NCBI GenBank assembly: GCA_020426125.1
Contig: JAGQQQ010000055.1
Coordinates: 1-17,239, forward strand
Source: Planctomycetaceae bacterium
Lineage (GTDB): Bacteria > Planctomycetota > Planctomycetia > Planctomycetales > Planctomycetaceae
Direction of reading: 5' to 3'
Length of the DNA: 17,239 nucleotides
Made by a program: the position numbers and the translations under genes. Positions 1 through 7,356 of this stretch are shown piece by piece (position 1 is the stretch's first letter; every line of letters begins with the position of its first letter). The notes beneath the pieces were generated by a model, which saw nothing but the letters and a program-made list of their open reading frames with translations, ran no database searches and was not told the DNA's origin.

Positions 1-1
1 G

Positions 2-184
2 CAAGCGATGAGTTGGTTGTCGACAATTGCATTGGGAGTGCTGGGCTCCTTCGCAGGCGGGGCGATTTCCGCTCTTTTCAATGGCGGGAACCTGCTTCAG
101 CCGTCCAGTTTCCTGATGTCTGTGATTGGAGCGGTGATCGTACTGGTCGCCTATATCTCCTATTCCAAACCACGGAGTGCGTAG
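2..184 (+). CDS. GlsB/YeaQ/YmgE family small membrane protein, 5'-truncated
   Basis: The reading frame is open from the left edge and ends in TAG at 182-184. The visible 60 residues match the C-terminal part of GlsB/YeaQ/YmgE (transglycosylase-associated) proteins. These are very small inner-membrane proteins, usually 80-90 residues with three glycine-rich helices, often induced by stress and of unknown biochemical role. Visible hallmarks are the WLSTIALGVLGSFAGG helix with small-residue packing, a short loop containing LQPSS, and a last hydrophobic helix (FLMSVIGAVIVLVAYI) followed by a short basic tail. The start lies outside the window; the internal ATG at 8 falls in the middle of the conserved domain and is not the start. 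A small hairpin follows the stop. Family assignment is fairly secure, function is not. Confidence 0.75.
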   Translation, partial: QAMSWLSTIALGVLGSFAGGAISALFNGGNLLQPSSFLMSVIGAVIVLVAYISYSKPRSA

Positions 185-205
185 TCAGGCAATCTCGAAT
201 TTAGT

Positions 206-218
206 GCCTTGTCAAGGC
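206..218 (+). terminator. Weak hairpin after the GlsB-like gene
   Basis: GCCTT (206-210) and AAGGC (214-218) pair around a GTC loop, 22 bases after the stop codon. Only a TTTG follows, so an intrinsic terminator is possible but weak. Confidence 0.25.
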
Positions 219-341
219 TTTGAATGGGAGTGGTTCTCGACGTAACCCGCTCTGTTGTCGCTCGTTGTGCATTCATCAACCCGGGATTTCGGGATTGACA
301 GTCCACTAAGGCAATTCGCGTTGATGACCTGACCATTCATC

Positions 342-360
342 GAATTCGGGATTCGAATTC
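342..360. repeat. 7-bp inverted repeat, EcoRI-site flanked
   Basis: GAATTCG (342-348) and CGAATTC (354-360) are perfect inverted copies around the 5-base loop GGATT. It lies 230 bases upstream of the HlyD-like start. It could be an operator or a transcript hairpin. No T-run follows, so a terminator is unlikely. Confidence 0.3.
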
Positions 361-591
361 ACTGTGGGGAAGCCGCTGTTCGAGCCTTCGAGGTATCGGT
401 CGCGGCTTTCTCCATTTCGCTGACTTCTTCTGCTGATTCATTCCATCTGGGATCACTCGGAACTCGAATCCGACCGCACGCCGGCGGGAACTCGGAGCGG
501 CCTCGAACAGAGAGTCATGACAGGTTCGAAACAACACGACGAAAGCCTTGAGATGTAGACGACGGCTTGCGAAGTCGACACACTTGCAGCC

Positions 592-2424
592 ATGTCCAGC
601 GATCCACGATTTCTGAAAGCCGTTGTCGGCCTCACGCAGGCTGCCGCTGGGGCCGTCTGGAGTTGGAACGCGGACGATCAACATTGGGCGGGGATCAGTG
701 AACTAGGCTTCGGAAAGGACTCCCTGGAAATTGTCCATTCGGCCTGGCCAGGACACTCCGAAAAGCTAACGGAGGCATTACAGGAAAGCACGGCGAAATC
801 CTTCACCGCTCAATTTCAAAGCAACGATCCGGATTCCCCCCCAAAAAAACTCCGGATCGTGCTCGTCCCCGTCTTTGGGGGCAATCAGACGCTTGTCCTG
901 GAACTATTCTTTCCCCTGGAATATGAGACGGACACACAGAACGTTGTCCGGGCCGTCTCCCAAGTTATCGAAACCTTGGACGCTTCCAACTCACCGATCT
1001 CTCTGGAAGAGCAGCAACCGTTCGCCACTTGGCTCTCCCTGATCCATCAATATCTGAACCTGAAGAAGGCCAGTTTTGCTATCGCGAATGAAACCAAGAC
1101 ATGGTCCGGTTGGGATCGGGTCACCCTAGCGGTTCGATGTGGCAGACGCTGGAGAATCCAAGCAATCAGCGGGTTGGAAACCTACGATCGCCGGGCTGGG
1201 GCGATCCGGGATCTGGAACGCCTGCTGGGACGAATTCGTCTACGCGAGACTTCGATTCAAGCAACGGCCAATTCCTCTGAGAGCGAATCTGCCCCTCTCC
1301 AGGAGCATCTCAATCGGGGAAAGCTGCAACGGATTGCCATTGTTCCGTTGTTCAACACGAACGTTCCCCTACGACAGGAACCAATCGGCTCCCTGGTTTT
1401 CGAACAGTTCGAATTCCACTCACCGGTTCGATCCGTTGAACAACTCACGCTCGCGGCGCCTCATGCCGCGACCGCGCTGCGAAATTCTTTAGATTATCAA
1501 CGAGCTAGGTCCGGACTGGCCCGACGTTTCATCGAGTCACTGACGAGTCGTCGAGGACTCTTCGCGGTTGTCGTGACCGCTCTCCTTGTCTGTGGAGTCT
1601 GGTGCCTCATATCGATTCAGACCGACCTCGTCATCGTGGGAATGGGGGAACTCCAACCCCGGCATCGCCGCGAAGTGTTCGCCAATGCTGACGGGGAAAT
1701 CGCCGAGCTCTTCATCCGCCATGGCCAAACCGTGGAACGGGGGTCGCCGCTCCTGAAACTGCGAAGTCCCGAACTGGAATGGGAGCTCACCCGTCTCCAG
1801 GGGGAACACCGAACCACTTCGCGGCAGATTGAGGATCTGGAAACACTTCGGTCGAATCCTCGTGGGACACTCTCAGGAGGGACGTCCGTCGAGGAACTCA
1901 ATGCCCGTGCTGAAGAGCTGAAGATCCTTCGTGACAACCTCCAGTTCCAGATGGAGATTGTGAATCAGCGCCAACAACAACTGATGATCGCCAGTCCGAT
2001 CGATGGAACCGTTCTCACGTGGAAGACGGAACAGCTATTGCCGACTCGGCCCGTCCGTCGAACAGACCATCTCCTCACGGTCGCGGATTTGGAAGGGGAA
2101 TGGGTCGCTGAACTGCAACTTGACCATCGGGACCTCAGCCCGGCCGTCTTGTCAGTTGATCGTGGCCATGCGAATGTCACCATCGTCACGGTGGACTCCC
2201 CGGAAACTCCGATCGCTGCGAGCTTCCAGGAATTCTCTCCGCAACTCGTGATGGCCACGGGGCGGACCCCGACGCTGCCCATGTCCGTTCGGGTCTCCCT
2301 TCGCGAACCCGTCCGACCGGGCACGGCTGTCCACTACCGAATCGAGTGTGGGAGAGCCGCAATCGGATATGTCTGGTTTCGCCGATTCCTTGACCGCGTT
2401 CAAGCGTGGTGGACGCTGTTGTGA
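592..2424 (+). CDS. Membrane-anchored HlyD-like adaptor with N-terminal GAF-like region
   Basis: The 610-residue protein has two halves. Residues about 1-315 are soluble. Within them about 150-300 look like a GAF domain, ending in the typical strand/helix (PIGSLVFEQFEF, then LTLAAPHAATALRNS). One transmembrane helix follows at about 321-341. Residues 350-610 are HlyD/membrane-fusion-like: a lipoyl half-motif (NADGEIAELFIRHGQTVERG), a coiled coil at about 395-460, the second lipoyl half (IASPIDGTVLTW), then a beta-barrel region. HlyD/MFP proteins normally bridge an inner-membrane transporter to an outer-membrane channel. The GAF-like half would be cytoplasmic and could sense a ligand, which is inference. 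An in-frame TAG at 556-558 makes ATG 592 the first possible ATG, but there is no clear Shine-Dalgarno site. No transporter, second adaptor or M50-type partner is visible nearby. Confidence 0.75.
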   Translation: MSSDPRFLKAVVGLTQAAAGAVWSWNADDQHWAGISELGFGKDSLEIVHSAWPGHSEKLTEALQESTAKSFTAQFQSNDPDSPPKKLRIVLVPVFGGNQTLVLELFFPLEYETDTQNVVRAVSQVIETLDASNSPISLEEQQPFATWLSLIHQYLNLKKASFAIANETKTWSGWDRVTLAVRCGRRWRIQAISGLETYDRRAGAIRDLERLLGRIRLRETSIQATANSSESESAPLQEHLNRGKLQRIAIVPLFNTNVPLRQEPIGSLVFEQFEFHSPVRSVEQLTLAAPHAATALRNSLDYQRARSGLARRFIESLTSRRGLFAVVVTALLVCGVWCLISIQTDLVIVGMGELQPRHRREVFANADGEIAELFIRHGQTVERGSPLLKLRSPELEWELTRLQGEHRTTSRQIEDLETLRSNPRGTLSGGTSVEELNARAEELKILRDNLQFQMEIVNQRQQQLMIASPIDGTVLTWKTEQLLPTRPVRRTDHLLTVADLEGEWVAELQLDHRDLSPAVLSVDRGHANVTIVTVDSPETPIAASFQEFSPQLVMATGRTPTLPMSVRVSLREPVRPGTAVHYRIECGRAAIGYVWFRRFLDRVQAWWTLL

Positions 2425-2509
2425 CTTGGGCTTCACCTGTCCGAATCGAATTGGTCCCCCATCTCCCTTCGTAAAACTCGTCCCTTCTGGTGGCAATGAG
2501 CCCGGAGAC

Positions 2510-2539
2510 TTCGAATCCTCCTGATGACCTCGCTATGAT
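2510..2539 (+). promoter_or_regulatory. Possible sigma70-type promoter of the DapA-like gene
   Basis: A TATGAT -10-like hexamer at 2534-2539 lies 18 bases after a poor -35-like TTCGAA at 2510-2515. It sits in the 184-base gap before the DapA-like gene. Only the -10 resembles consensus well. Confidence 0.2.
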
Positions 2540-2608
2540 CTTCTCATCAACAACCGACGTCATCTGATTACGCGAACACATCCGGATTGCCGCCAAGGAA
2601 TACCCAAG

Positions 2609-3565
2609 ATGAACATGCCCCTGTTTCAAGGATGTATCCCAGCGTTAATGACTCCCTGTCGCGAAGACCGTTCCCCCGATTACCCGGCGCTTGTGGCCAA
2701 GGCAAAGTCGCTCATAGGCGCCGGAATGAGCGGCGTGGTCTATTGTGGATCCATGGGGGACTGGCCGTTGTTGACCGACGAGCAGCGTCAAGAGGGAGTC
2801 CGTCAGCTTTGCCAAGCGGGAGTTCCCGTTGTCGTCGGCACGGGAGCCCAAAATCCCGCATCGGCGGCGCGGCACGCGGCTCACGCGGAGGAAGTGGGGG
2901 CCGCGGGGCTCATGGTCATCCCCCGGGTTCTTTCTCGGGGGACCTCTCCAACGGCCCAACGAGCCCATTTCGCAGGTGTTCTCTCAGCCGCCCCGAGCCT
3001 GCCCGCCGTGATCTACAACAGTCCGTATTACGGCTTTGAAACGAAGGCGGACCTCTTCTTCGACCTCCGTTCCGAGTTTCCCAACCTCGTGGGATTTAAG
3101 GAATTTGGCGGCCGGGAGTCTCTCAGTTATGCCGCCGAGCACATCACAAATGCGGATGAGAACGTCCTCCTGATGGTTGGTGTCGATACCCAAGTCGTCC
3201 ATGGATTTCTGCGGTGTGGGGCTGTCGGAGCCATTACCGGAATCGGCAATTGCCTACCGGATCCGGTGCTGAAGTTGGTCGAACTCTGTCTGCACGCAGT
3301 CAAAGGGGATCAGCAGGCTCGGCGATTGGCTCAGGAACTCGATGACGCGCTGGCCGTCCTCTCAAAATGGGACGAAGGCCCCGACCTGGTCCTGTTCTAC
3401 AAATACCTGCTCGTCCTGTTGGGGGAGCGGGAATATGTCCATCACCTCAATCCGAGCGATCGGCTGTCACCAAGCCAACAACGGTTCGCCGAGGCTCAGC
3501 TCAAACAATTCCAGTCCTGGTGGGAGCGATGGCCGGGGCGGGAGTTCATTCCGCCAGGGGAGTAG
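2609..3565 (+). CDS. DapA-superfamily (DHDPS/NAL-like) aldolase or lyase, substrate unknown
   Basis: The 318-residue TIM-barrel protein belongs to the class I aldolase family of dihydrodipicolinate synthase and N-acetylneuraminate lyase. Enzymes of this family form a Schiff base between a lysine and a 2-oxo acid such as pyruvate. The Schiff-base lysine is K164 (GFKEFGG) and the catalytic tyrosine is Y136 (IYNSPYYG). The GTTGE-type loop that binds the carboxylate in true DapA reads GSMGD (47-51), and the arginine expected just after the tyrosine motif in DapA is absent. Lysine-pathway DHDPS is therefore unlikely. From memory, near-identical motifs (CGSMGDWP, VIPRVLSRG) occur in an uncharacterised DapA-like subfamily of proteobacteria. 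AAGGA at 2595-2599 supports ATG 2609. It may instead start at ATG 2615. It faces the STAS gene convergently. Confidence 0.85.
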   Translation: MNMPLFQGCIPALMTPCREDRSPDYPALVAKAKSLIGAGMSGVVYCGSMGDWPLLTDEQRQEGVRQLCQAGVPVVVGTGAQNPASAARHAAHAEEVGAAGLMVIPRVLSRGTSPTAQRAHFAGVLSAAPSLPAVIYNSPYYGFETKADLFFDLRSEFPNLVGFKEFGGRESLSYAAEHITNADENVLLMVGVDTQVVHGFLRCGAVGAITGIGNCLPDPVLKLVELCLHAVKGDQQARRLAQELDDALAVLSKWDEGPDLVLFYKYLLVLLGEREYVHHLNPSDRLSPSQQRFAEAQLKQFQSWWERWPGREFIPPGE

Positions 3566-3621
3566 CTCTCAACTTGCCTGGAACGGTCGCATGTGCCGAT
3601 TTCAGGGAACGCCGGGGACCG

Positions 3622-4092
3622 TTATTCGTCGGCGATCGTTAACTCGTAATTCCTGCTGACTCGCTGTGCGGTCCGAGGGTTGTTGAAATGGAGCGTGGGA
3701 TATTGTTCCGCATGGGCGATCACCCCCGTCGCGAGTAACACATCCTCCACTGCGGCTTGCTCGGAACGGAAACATTGAAGCACTTTCGACCGTTCCATGG
3801 CCCGTAAACAGGGAGGCAATTGGTCGCGACGGACCACACATCGAAGAGGGTGCCCCTGCTCCCGATTTGCGGCGAACGCGGCCATCACCGCTGTCACGTG
3901 ACCGCTATGAATCGGTGAGACACCCAGCAGGTTGATAACGACTGGGGACTCTCCGTGGTCCTCAATCAAGGCCATCAACTCTGAGGTGGAAGCATTGGTC
4001 CATAACCGGCCTTCCAGGTTTCCGAGCGCGATTACGAGTGTCTTGCGATCGAGTTCCCAAGTATAGGGCGTGGTCTGGTCGGTCAAGGACAT
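3622..4092 (-). CDS. Single-domain STAS protein (anti-sigma factor antagonist-like)
   Basis: The protein has 156 residues when started at the ATG at 4092-4090, which has GGAG about 10 bases upstream. The same frame stays open to 4269, but that extension is Arg-rich, without domain character, and overlaps the upstream gene. Residues about 10-115 have a STAS pattern: a first strand (KTLVIALGNLEG), then the strand-turn-helix of the phosphorylation site (VVINLLGVSPIHSGHVTAV). S63 sits where SpoIIAA-like proteins carry the phosphorylated serine, though the usual Asp before it is His. A 40-residue tail of unknown role follows. STAS proteins usually regulate through a partner kinase or anti-sigma factor, and none is nearby. 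The gene is last in a co-directional trio, 125 bases after the oxidoreductase. Confidence 0.7.
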   Translation of the reverse strand: MSLTDQTTPYTWELDRKTLVIALGNLEGRLWTNASTSELMALIEDHGESPVVINLLGVSPIHSGHVTAVMAAFAANREQGHPLRCVVRRDQLPPCLRAMERSKVLQCFRSEQAAVEDVLLATGVIAHAEQYPTLHFNNPRTAQRVSRNYELTIADE

Positions 4093-4217
4093 GGTCGAAG
4101 CTCCGTTTGCGTGAACACGTTGTGTTATCACCTCAAACGTAGTTCGGAAGCCTCGGATCGGTTTCGAAAGATTGGAACGCAGGTTCAAATCCCGAGGGGA
4201 TCTTGCGACTCTAACGG

Positions 4218-5324
4218 TTACGCGTCCGGTGAAACGGGTTTTCCGCCCAATTCCGCGGATTTCAGGCATGCGTCCATCACCAATTGAGTCTTCAAGGAGA
4301 TTTCGGGCCAGTGCGGATCAGGCGTTTGTCCCAGAGCGAGTTCGCTAAAGGTCCGAAACAACTTCGTTTCCTGGGCATTCGGCTGGCCGTCACTGTATTC
4401 CTCGGTCGCGATTCGCTGGGTGGAATTCCGCATATGGAATTGACACCCATCGACGGCAAACACATTCCGGACCACATCGAAGACGACCTCGCTCCCGTAG
4501 TTCGGGAGCACGAAATCGGAGACTTGGAGAAATCCTTTGCTCCCGCTGATGTTGACCCACTGCTGGTGTTCCGTCAGAAACGAGACGTAAAACCCAGCGG
4601 AGACGCCGCCGTCGAAGAGCAATTCCCCGGAGAACTCCATCGGTACGTCCGATGGACTATCCGCGCGGCCATATTGCGAAAGCTTGCGGCCGATGACCTG
4701 GATCGGCATCCGGTAATTCATCGCCCAGAGAGAAAAACGGATGGTGTACCAGCCCAAATCCCCCACACACCCCTGCGGCTCCAACGCACTACTCACCCGG
4801 ATGTTCTCCCGGATGAATTCCTCCGGAGCACGGAAGCTGAATTGCGAATGGATCCGTTTCATCTCCCCAATGCTGGTGCCGTCGTCAATCGTCTGCCGGA
4901 CCGCCGGCATGCGATCGGAGTGCATGTACATGACGCCATCCATGAATTGGACACCGTTCCTTTCGCAGGCGGAAATCATTTCGCGGAGGTCCGCCGCGCT
5001 CGGGGCACACGGCTTCTCGCACATCACGTGCTTTCCAGCATCGGCGGCCTTGATCACCCATTCTTTCCGTAAGCCCGTGGGCAAAGGAATGTAGACGGCT
5101 TCGACATCATTCCGTTGCAGCAACTCATCATACGAACAGGCAACCGGCCTCTCGGCAAACGGACATTCCAACTGTCTCGCCTGAATAAATGCATTGGCCT
5201 TTTCGGGAGAACGGCTGGCAACGGCCGTCACCACTGCGTTTCCGGAATTGTGGATCGCCTTCCAATTCTTCTGGGCAATTGTTGCGGCGCCCAGGATTCC
5301 CCATCGGCATTTCTTCTCGGCCAT
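4218..5324 (-). CDS. Gfo/Idh/MocA family NAD(P)-dependent oxidoreductase
   Basis: The 368-residue protein has an N-terminal Rossmann fold with nucleotide-binding loop GILGAATIA (9-17), the family hallmark EKP at 103-105 (MCEKPCAPSA), and a C-terminal alpha/beta substrate domain. A GDLGWYTI segment resembles the catalytic Asp/Tyr region of the dihydrodiol/xylose dehydrogenase branch. Family members oxidise or reduce sugars and related hydroxyl compounds. The exact substrate cannot be read from sequence. The start is well supported by GGAGG just upstream of the ATG at 5324-5322. It lies 65 bases after the lipoprotein gene on the same strand, so the two may be co-transcribed, though their roles suggest no shared pathway. 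Planctomycetes carry many paralogues of this family. No Tat signal is present, so it is cytoplasmic. Confidence 0.9.
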   Translation of the reverse strand: MAEKKCRWGILGAATIAQKNWKAIHNSGNAVVTAVASRSPEKANAFIQARQLECPFAERPVACSYDELLQRNDVEAVYIPLPTGLRKEWVIKAADAGKHVMCEKPCAPSAADLREMISACERNGVQFMDGVMYMHSDRMPAVRQTIDDGTSIGEMKRIHSQFSFRAPEEFIRENIRVSSALEPQGCVGDLGWYTIRFSLWAMNYRMPIQVIGRKLSQYGRADSPSDVPMEFSGELLFDGGVSAGFYVSFLTEHQQWVNISGSKGFLQVSDFVLPNYGSEVVFDVVRNVFAVDGCQFHMRNSTQRIATEEYSDGQPNAQETKLFRTFSELALGQTPDPHWPEISLKTQLVMDACLKSAELGGKPVSPDA

Positions 5325-5378
5325 GATTCCCCCTCCTCACAATCAAAACAAAGTGTGGAAAGGAATCCTGCCCAGTTC

Positions 5379-5410
5379 GTTTCCGGACTTCAAGGCTGAG
5401 CCCCGGAAAC
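5379..5410 (-). other. 8-bp inverted repeat over the lipoprotein stop codon
   Basis: GTTTCCGG (5379-5386) and CCGGAAAC (5403-5410) are perfect inverted copies around a 16-base loop that contains the TGA stop. In the transcript this would form a hairpin between the lipoprotein and oxidoreductase genes. No T-run follows. It could slow 3' decay or attenuate read-through. Chance is possible. Confidence 0.25.
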
Positions 5411-6388
5411 TCTTGGGGAACGAACCCATTCTGGTACTGCGGGGATATTTGCGGGTGCCTGAATCACGGATGCCCCGGAACCGGAAACGGCCGCGTTTTT
5501 GGCACTTCCGGCCGACGGCGCTGGTGGGCTCACTTCGGAGACCGCAGACTCGTCCATCGACACGGTTTTCCAGGGAGATGTTTCGCTAGGTTGCTCAAAC
5601 GTCACCTGTTCTACGGCGGTCTGACGAACCGATTTTTCGGTCGATCCTTGCTGGAAACCGTCCGGGGGAGCAACGGCCGCTTGAGGATCCCTGGTTGACG
5701 GTTTCTCCAAGTTCGTTGGTTGAGCCGCTGGCACAGGTTGTCGTTTCTTCGCGGAAGCCCAGAACGCTTCCGTACTCTGGTGCTGGAGGATGACCGTTTG
5801 CGGATGGAACTCGAACACCATCTGCTCAACCGGGGAGTCCTCCACAATCGGCGCGGTCGCCGCGGGGGCATTCATCGGATTTTGAGGCGCCGGGGGAAGG
5901 TCGGGCATGGGGACAGGGCCTTTGGCTTTGTCCAATCCTCCGACTTCGAGCGGCATGGGAGCCGGGGCCGGGAGATTCTCAAGCGAATGGAGTTCGGACT
6001 CTGGAGAAACAGCTGCGGGAACCGACGGAGCATTTTCTTCCAAATCCGCTGACGAAGAGTTGTTGTCCTGCTCATCGGTCGGAGGAGCCATCGGACGGAC
6101 TGGCCCGGCCAACTCATCTCCCGGATAGATGGCGTTCGGATAAAAGACGGGAGGCGGATACTGGCAGGCCCGGCAGTCTTTTCCGCACCACCAGCGATTG
6201 GATTTCGAATGACACCAGTCGGGATATCCAATTCGTGTCAAATCCCATGTCGGTTTGTAGAAACGCTCATAATGTGGCTCATAGTCCGCAACTCGGTCGA
6301 TTCGATCCTGATAGGCCTCCGTCAACCAGAAGCACTGGCAACCTGAGCCCAGAAACATCAGCAGCGAGAGTCGGATAAGGACTTTCAT
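5390..6388 (-). CDS. Cys- and Pro-rich putative lipoprotein, unknown function
   Basis: The 332-residue protein begins with a short basic/hydrophobic signal sequence and a lipobox-like FLGSGC, giving C17 as the likely lipidated cysteine. The -3 residue is Gly rather than Leu, so lipidation is probable but not certain. The next part (20-90) is aromatic and carries C59, C68, C72 and C75 around a WWCGKDCRACQYPPP segment. The remaining 240 residues are low-complexity, rich in Pro, Ala, Ser and Glu, and probably disordered and cell-envelope exposed. I recognise no named domain. The start ATG lacks a strong Shine-Dalgarno site but fits the signal peptide. It is first of three minus-strand genes and divergent from the PilZ gene. 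The conserved-looking part is likely the cysteine region. Confidence 0.65.
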   Translation of the reverse strand: MKVLIRLSLLMFLGSGCQCFWLTEAYQDRIDRVADYEPHYERFYKPTWDLTRIGYPDWCHSKSNRWWCGKDCRACQYPPPVFYPNAIYPGDELAGPVRPMAPPTDEQDNNSSSADLEENAPSVPAAVSPESELHSLENLPAPAPMPLEVGGLDKAKGPVPMPDLPPAPQNPMNAPAATAPIVEDSPVEQMVFEFHPQTVILQHQSTEAFWASAKKRQPVPAAQPTNLEKPSTRDPQAAVAPPDGFQQGSTEKSVRQTAVEQVTFEQPSETSPWKTVSMDESAVSEVSPPAPSAGSAKNAAVSGSGASVIQAPANIPAVPEWVRSPRVSGAQP

Positions 6389-6600
6389 GGGTCACAGTAC
6401 CGTTTCAGGGTCGAAGACATGTCGTATCGATGGAATCGGTTGTGAGGAATCCACTTCTTATCCGAGATACCTGAGTTGTGAAAACTCTCCCGAATTGACG
6501 GCCCTTCTGTTCAATGACTTGACGCATCTCCTCCATTTTTACGTTCTCTCAGTGACAATCTGCTGAAATTCGCCGCACATCCAACCCTGTAAGAGCTAGT

Positions 6601-6635
6601 GTTCCGGAACGCGGGGAGTGCGGCCCCCCGGGAAC
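6601..6635 (+). promoter_or_regulatory. Compound hairpin directly before the PilZ ribosome binding site
   Basis: GTTCC (6601-6605) pairs with GGAAC (6631-6635), and CGGGG (6612-6616) pairs with CCCCG (6626-6630), giving a two-segment stem with a six-base bulge. The first ten bases, GTTCCGGAAC, are also a perfect palindrome. The Shine-Dalgarno GAGGAG starts three bases later, so the fold could influence translation or transcript stability of the PilZ gene. The lack of a T-run argues against a terminator. Confidence 0.4.
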
Positions 6636-6653
6636 TTGAGGAGTTTTTTCAGA

Positions 6654-7166
6654 ATGTTGCAACAACTGGTACCGCCCGGGCCGATTCGTGTCATGACGCG
6701 CCCCAGCGCCATGACCCGGATTGTCCGCCGCATCTGCTTTCGTTACCGCAAGGCGATTCGTGGCGTCGAAGATTTTGACACGCCGATTGAGGTCATCGAA
6801 CGTCGCGAGAGCCCCCGAATTCCGGTGGGAATTCCGTTCCTGCTGCAACCCGTCCGATTCGCTGGACGGACGGCCTATTCCGACGGTGACGCTCCGATGG
6901 TCGCCGTGACTCGTGACATCTCGAATCGAGGAATTGGGTTCCAATGCGATGGCCACCTCGCCTGTCGCCACTGTCTCGCCGAATTTGATGCGTGCGATGA
7001 GACAGTCATTCAAATGATTCTCGAAGTCCGTTGGAGCAAACGGGAATCTCGGTTTTCCACCGTGGCCGGGACCAGAATTGTCGGGGTCGTGATGATGGAA
7101 TCCCCCGCTGACAGTGCCCCAACGAGTGAGGAATCGGACTTTCCTGATCCGATTCCTGCATCTTAA
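6654..7166 (+). CDS. PilZ domain protein (putative c-di-GMP receptor)
   Basis: The 170-residue protein carries both PilZ signatures for cyclic di-GMP binding: RxxxR at R51-R55 (RRESPR) and DxSxxG at 88-93 (DISNRG), followed by the expected GIGF strand. PilZ proteins change conformation on binding c-di-GMP and control motility, polysaccharide or adhesion targets. ATG 6654 is chosen because GAGGAG lies ten bases upstream; an upstream GTG at 6618 falls inside the leader hairpin. The first 45 residues are basic, and the last 20 are acidic and Ser/Pro-rich, probably flexible. No GGDEF/EAL or flagellar gene is nearby, so the target is unknown. The next plus-strand gene starts 190 bases downstream. 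Confidence 0.85.
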   Translation: MLQQLVPPGPIRVMTRPSAMTRIVRRICFRYRKAIRGVEDFDTPIEVIERRESPRIPVGIPFLLQPVRFAGRTAYSDGDAPMVAVTRDISNRGIGFQCDGHLACRHCLAEFDACDETVIQMILEVRWSKRESRFSTVAGTRIVGVVMMESPADSAPTSEESDFPDPIPAS

Positions 7167-7356
7167 GAATTCCGCCCCCTGCTCAAAGTAGCCCTTCCAG
7201 CACATTTCGTACGCCCACCCAGTGCTTTATCACCTCAAGAATCAGGGGTGTCAATCGCCGGCTGGAACTGAGAGATTGCGTGGCATGCTGGTTGGCGTCC
7301 GTCGTGTTCAGTACGCTGTGAAGCCCAAATCATCTGAGCTTCCAACGGGGAGTCAA

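Larger units (their letters stand above)
185..591. other. Intergenic region before the HlyD-like gene
   Basis: About 400 bases without a convincing gene on either strand. The short frames here do not resemble known proteins. It holds the small hairpin at 206-218, a TTGACA at 295-300 with no acceptable -10 box at normal spacing, and a 7-bp inverted repeat at 342-360. The promoter of the downstream gene is probably here but cannot be placed. Confidence 0.5.

Noticed and set aside
295..323. TTGACA as a promoter -35 box
   Set aside because: No acceptable -10 hexamer at 16-18 bases downstream.
4180..4200. GGTTCAAATCC-like string resembling a tRNA T-loop
   Set aside because: The flanking bases do not form a five-pair stem, and no acceptor or anticodon arm is present.
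4284..5072. 262-codon plus-strand frame inside the Gfo/Idh/MocA gene
   Set aside because: Antisense to a well-supported gene with a clear Rossmann fold and ribosome binding site.
6519..6547. TTGACG as a promoter for the PilZ gene
   Set aside because: The bases at the -10 position (ACGTTC/CGTTCT) do not resemble TATAAT.
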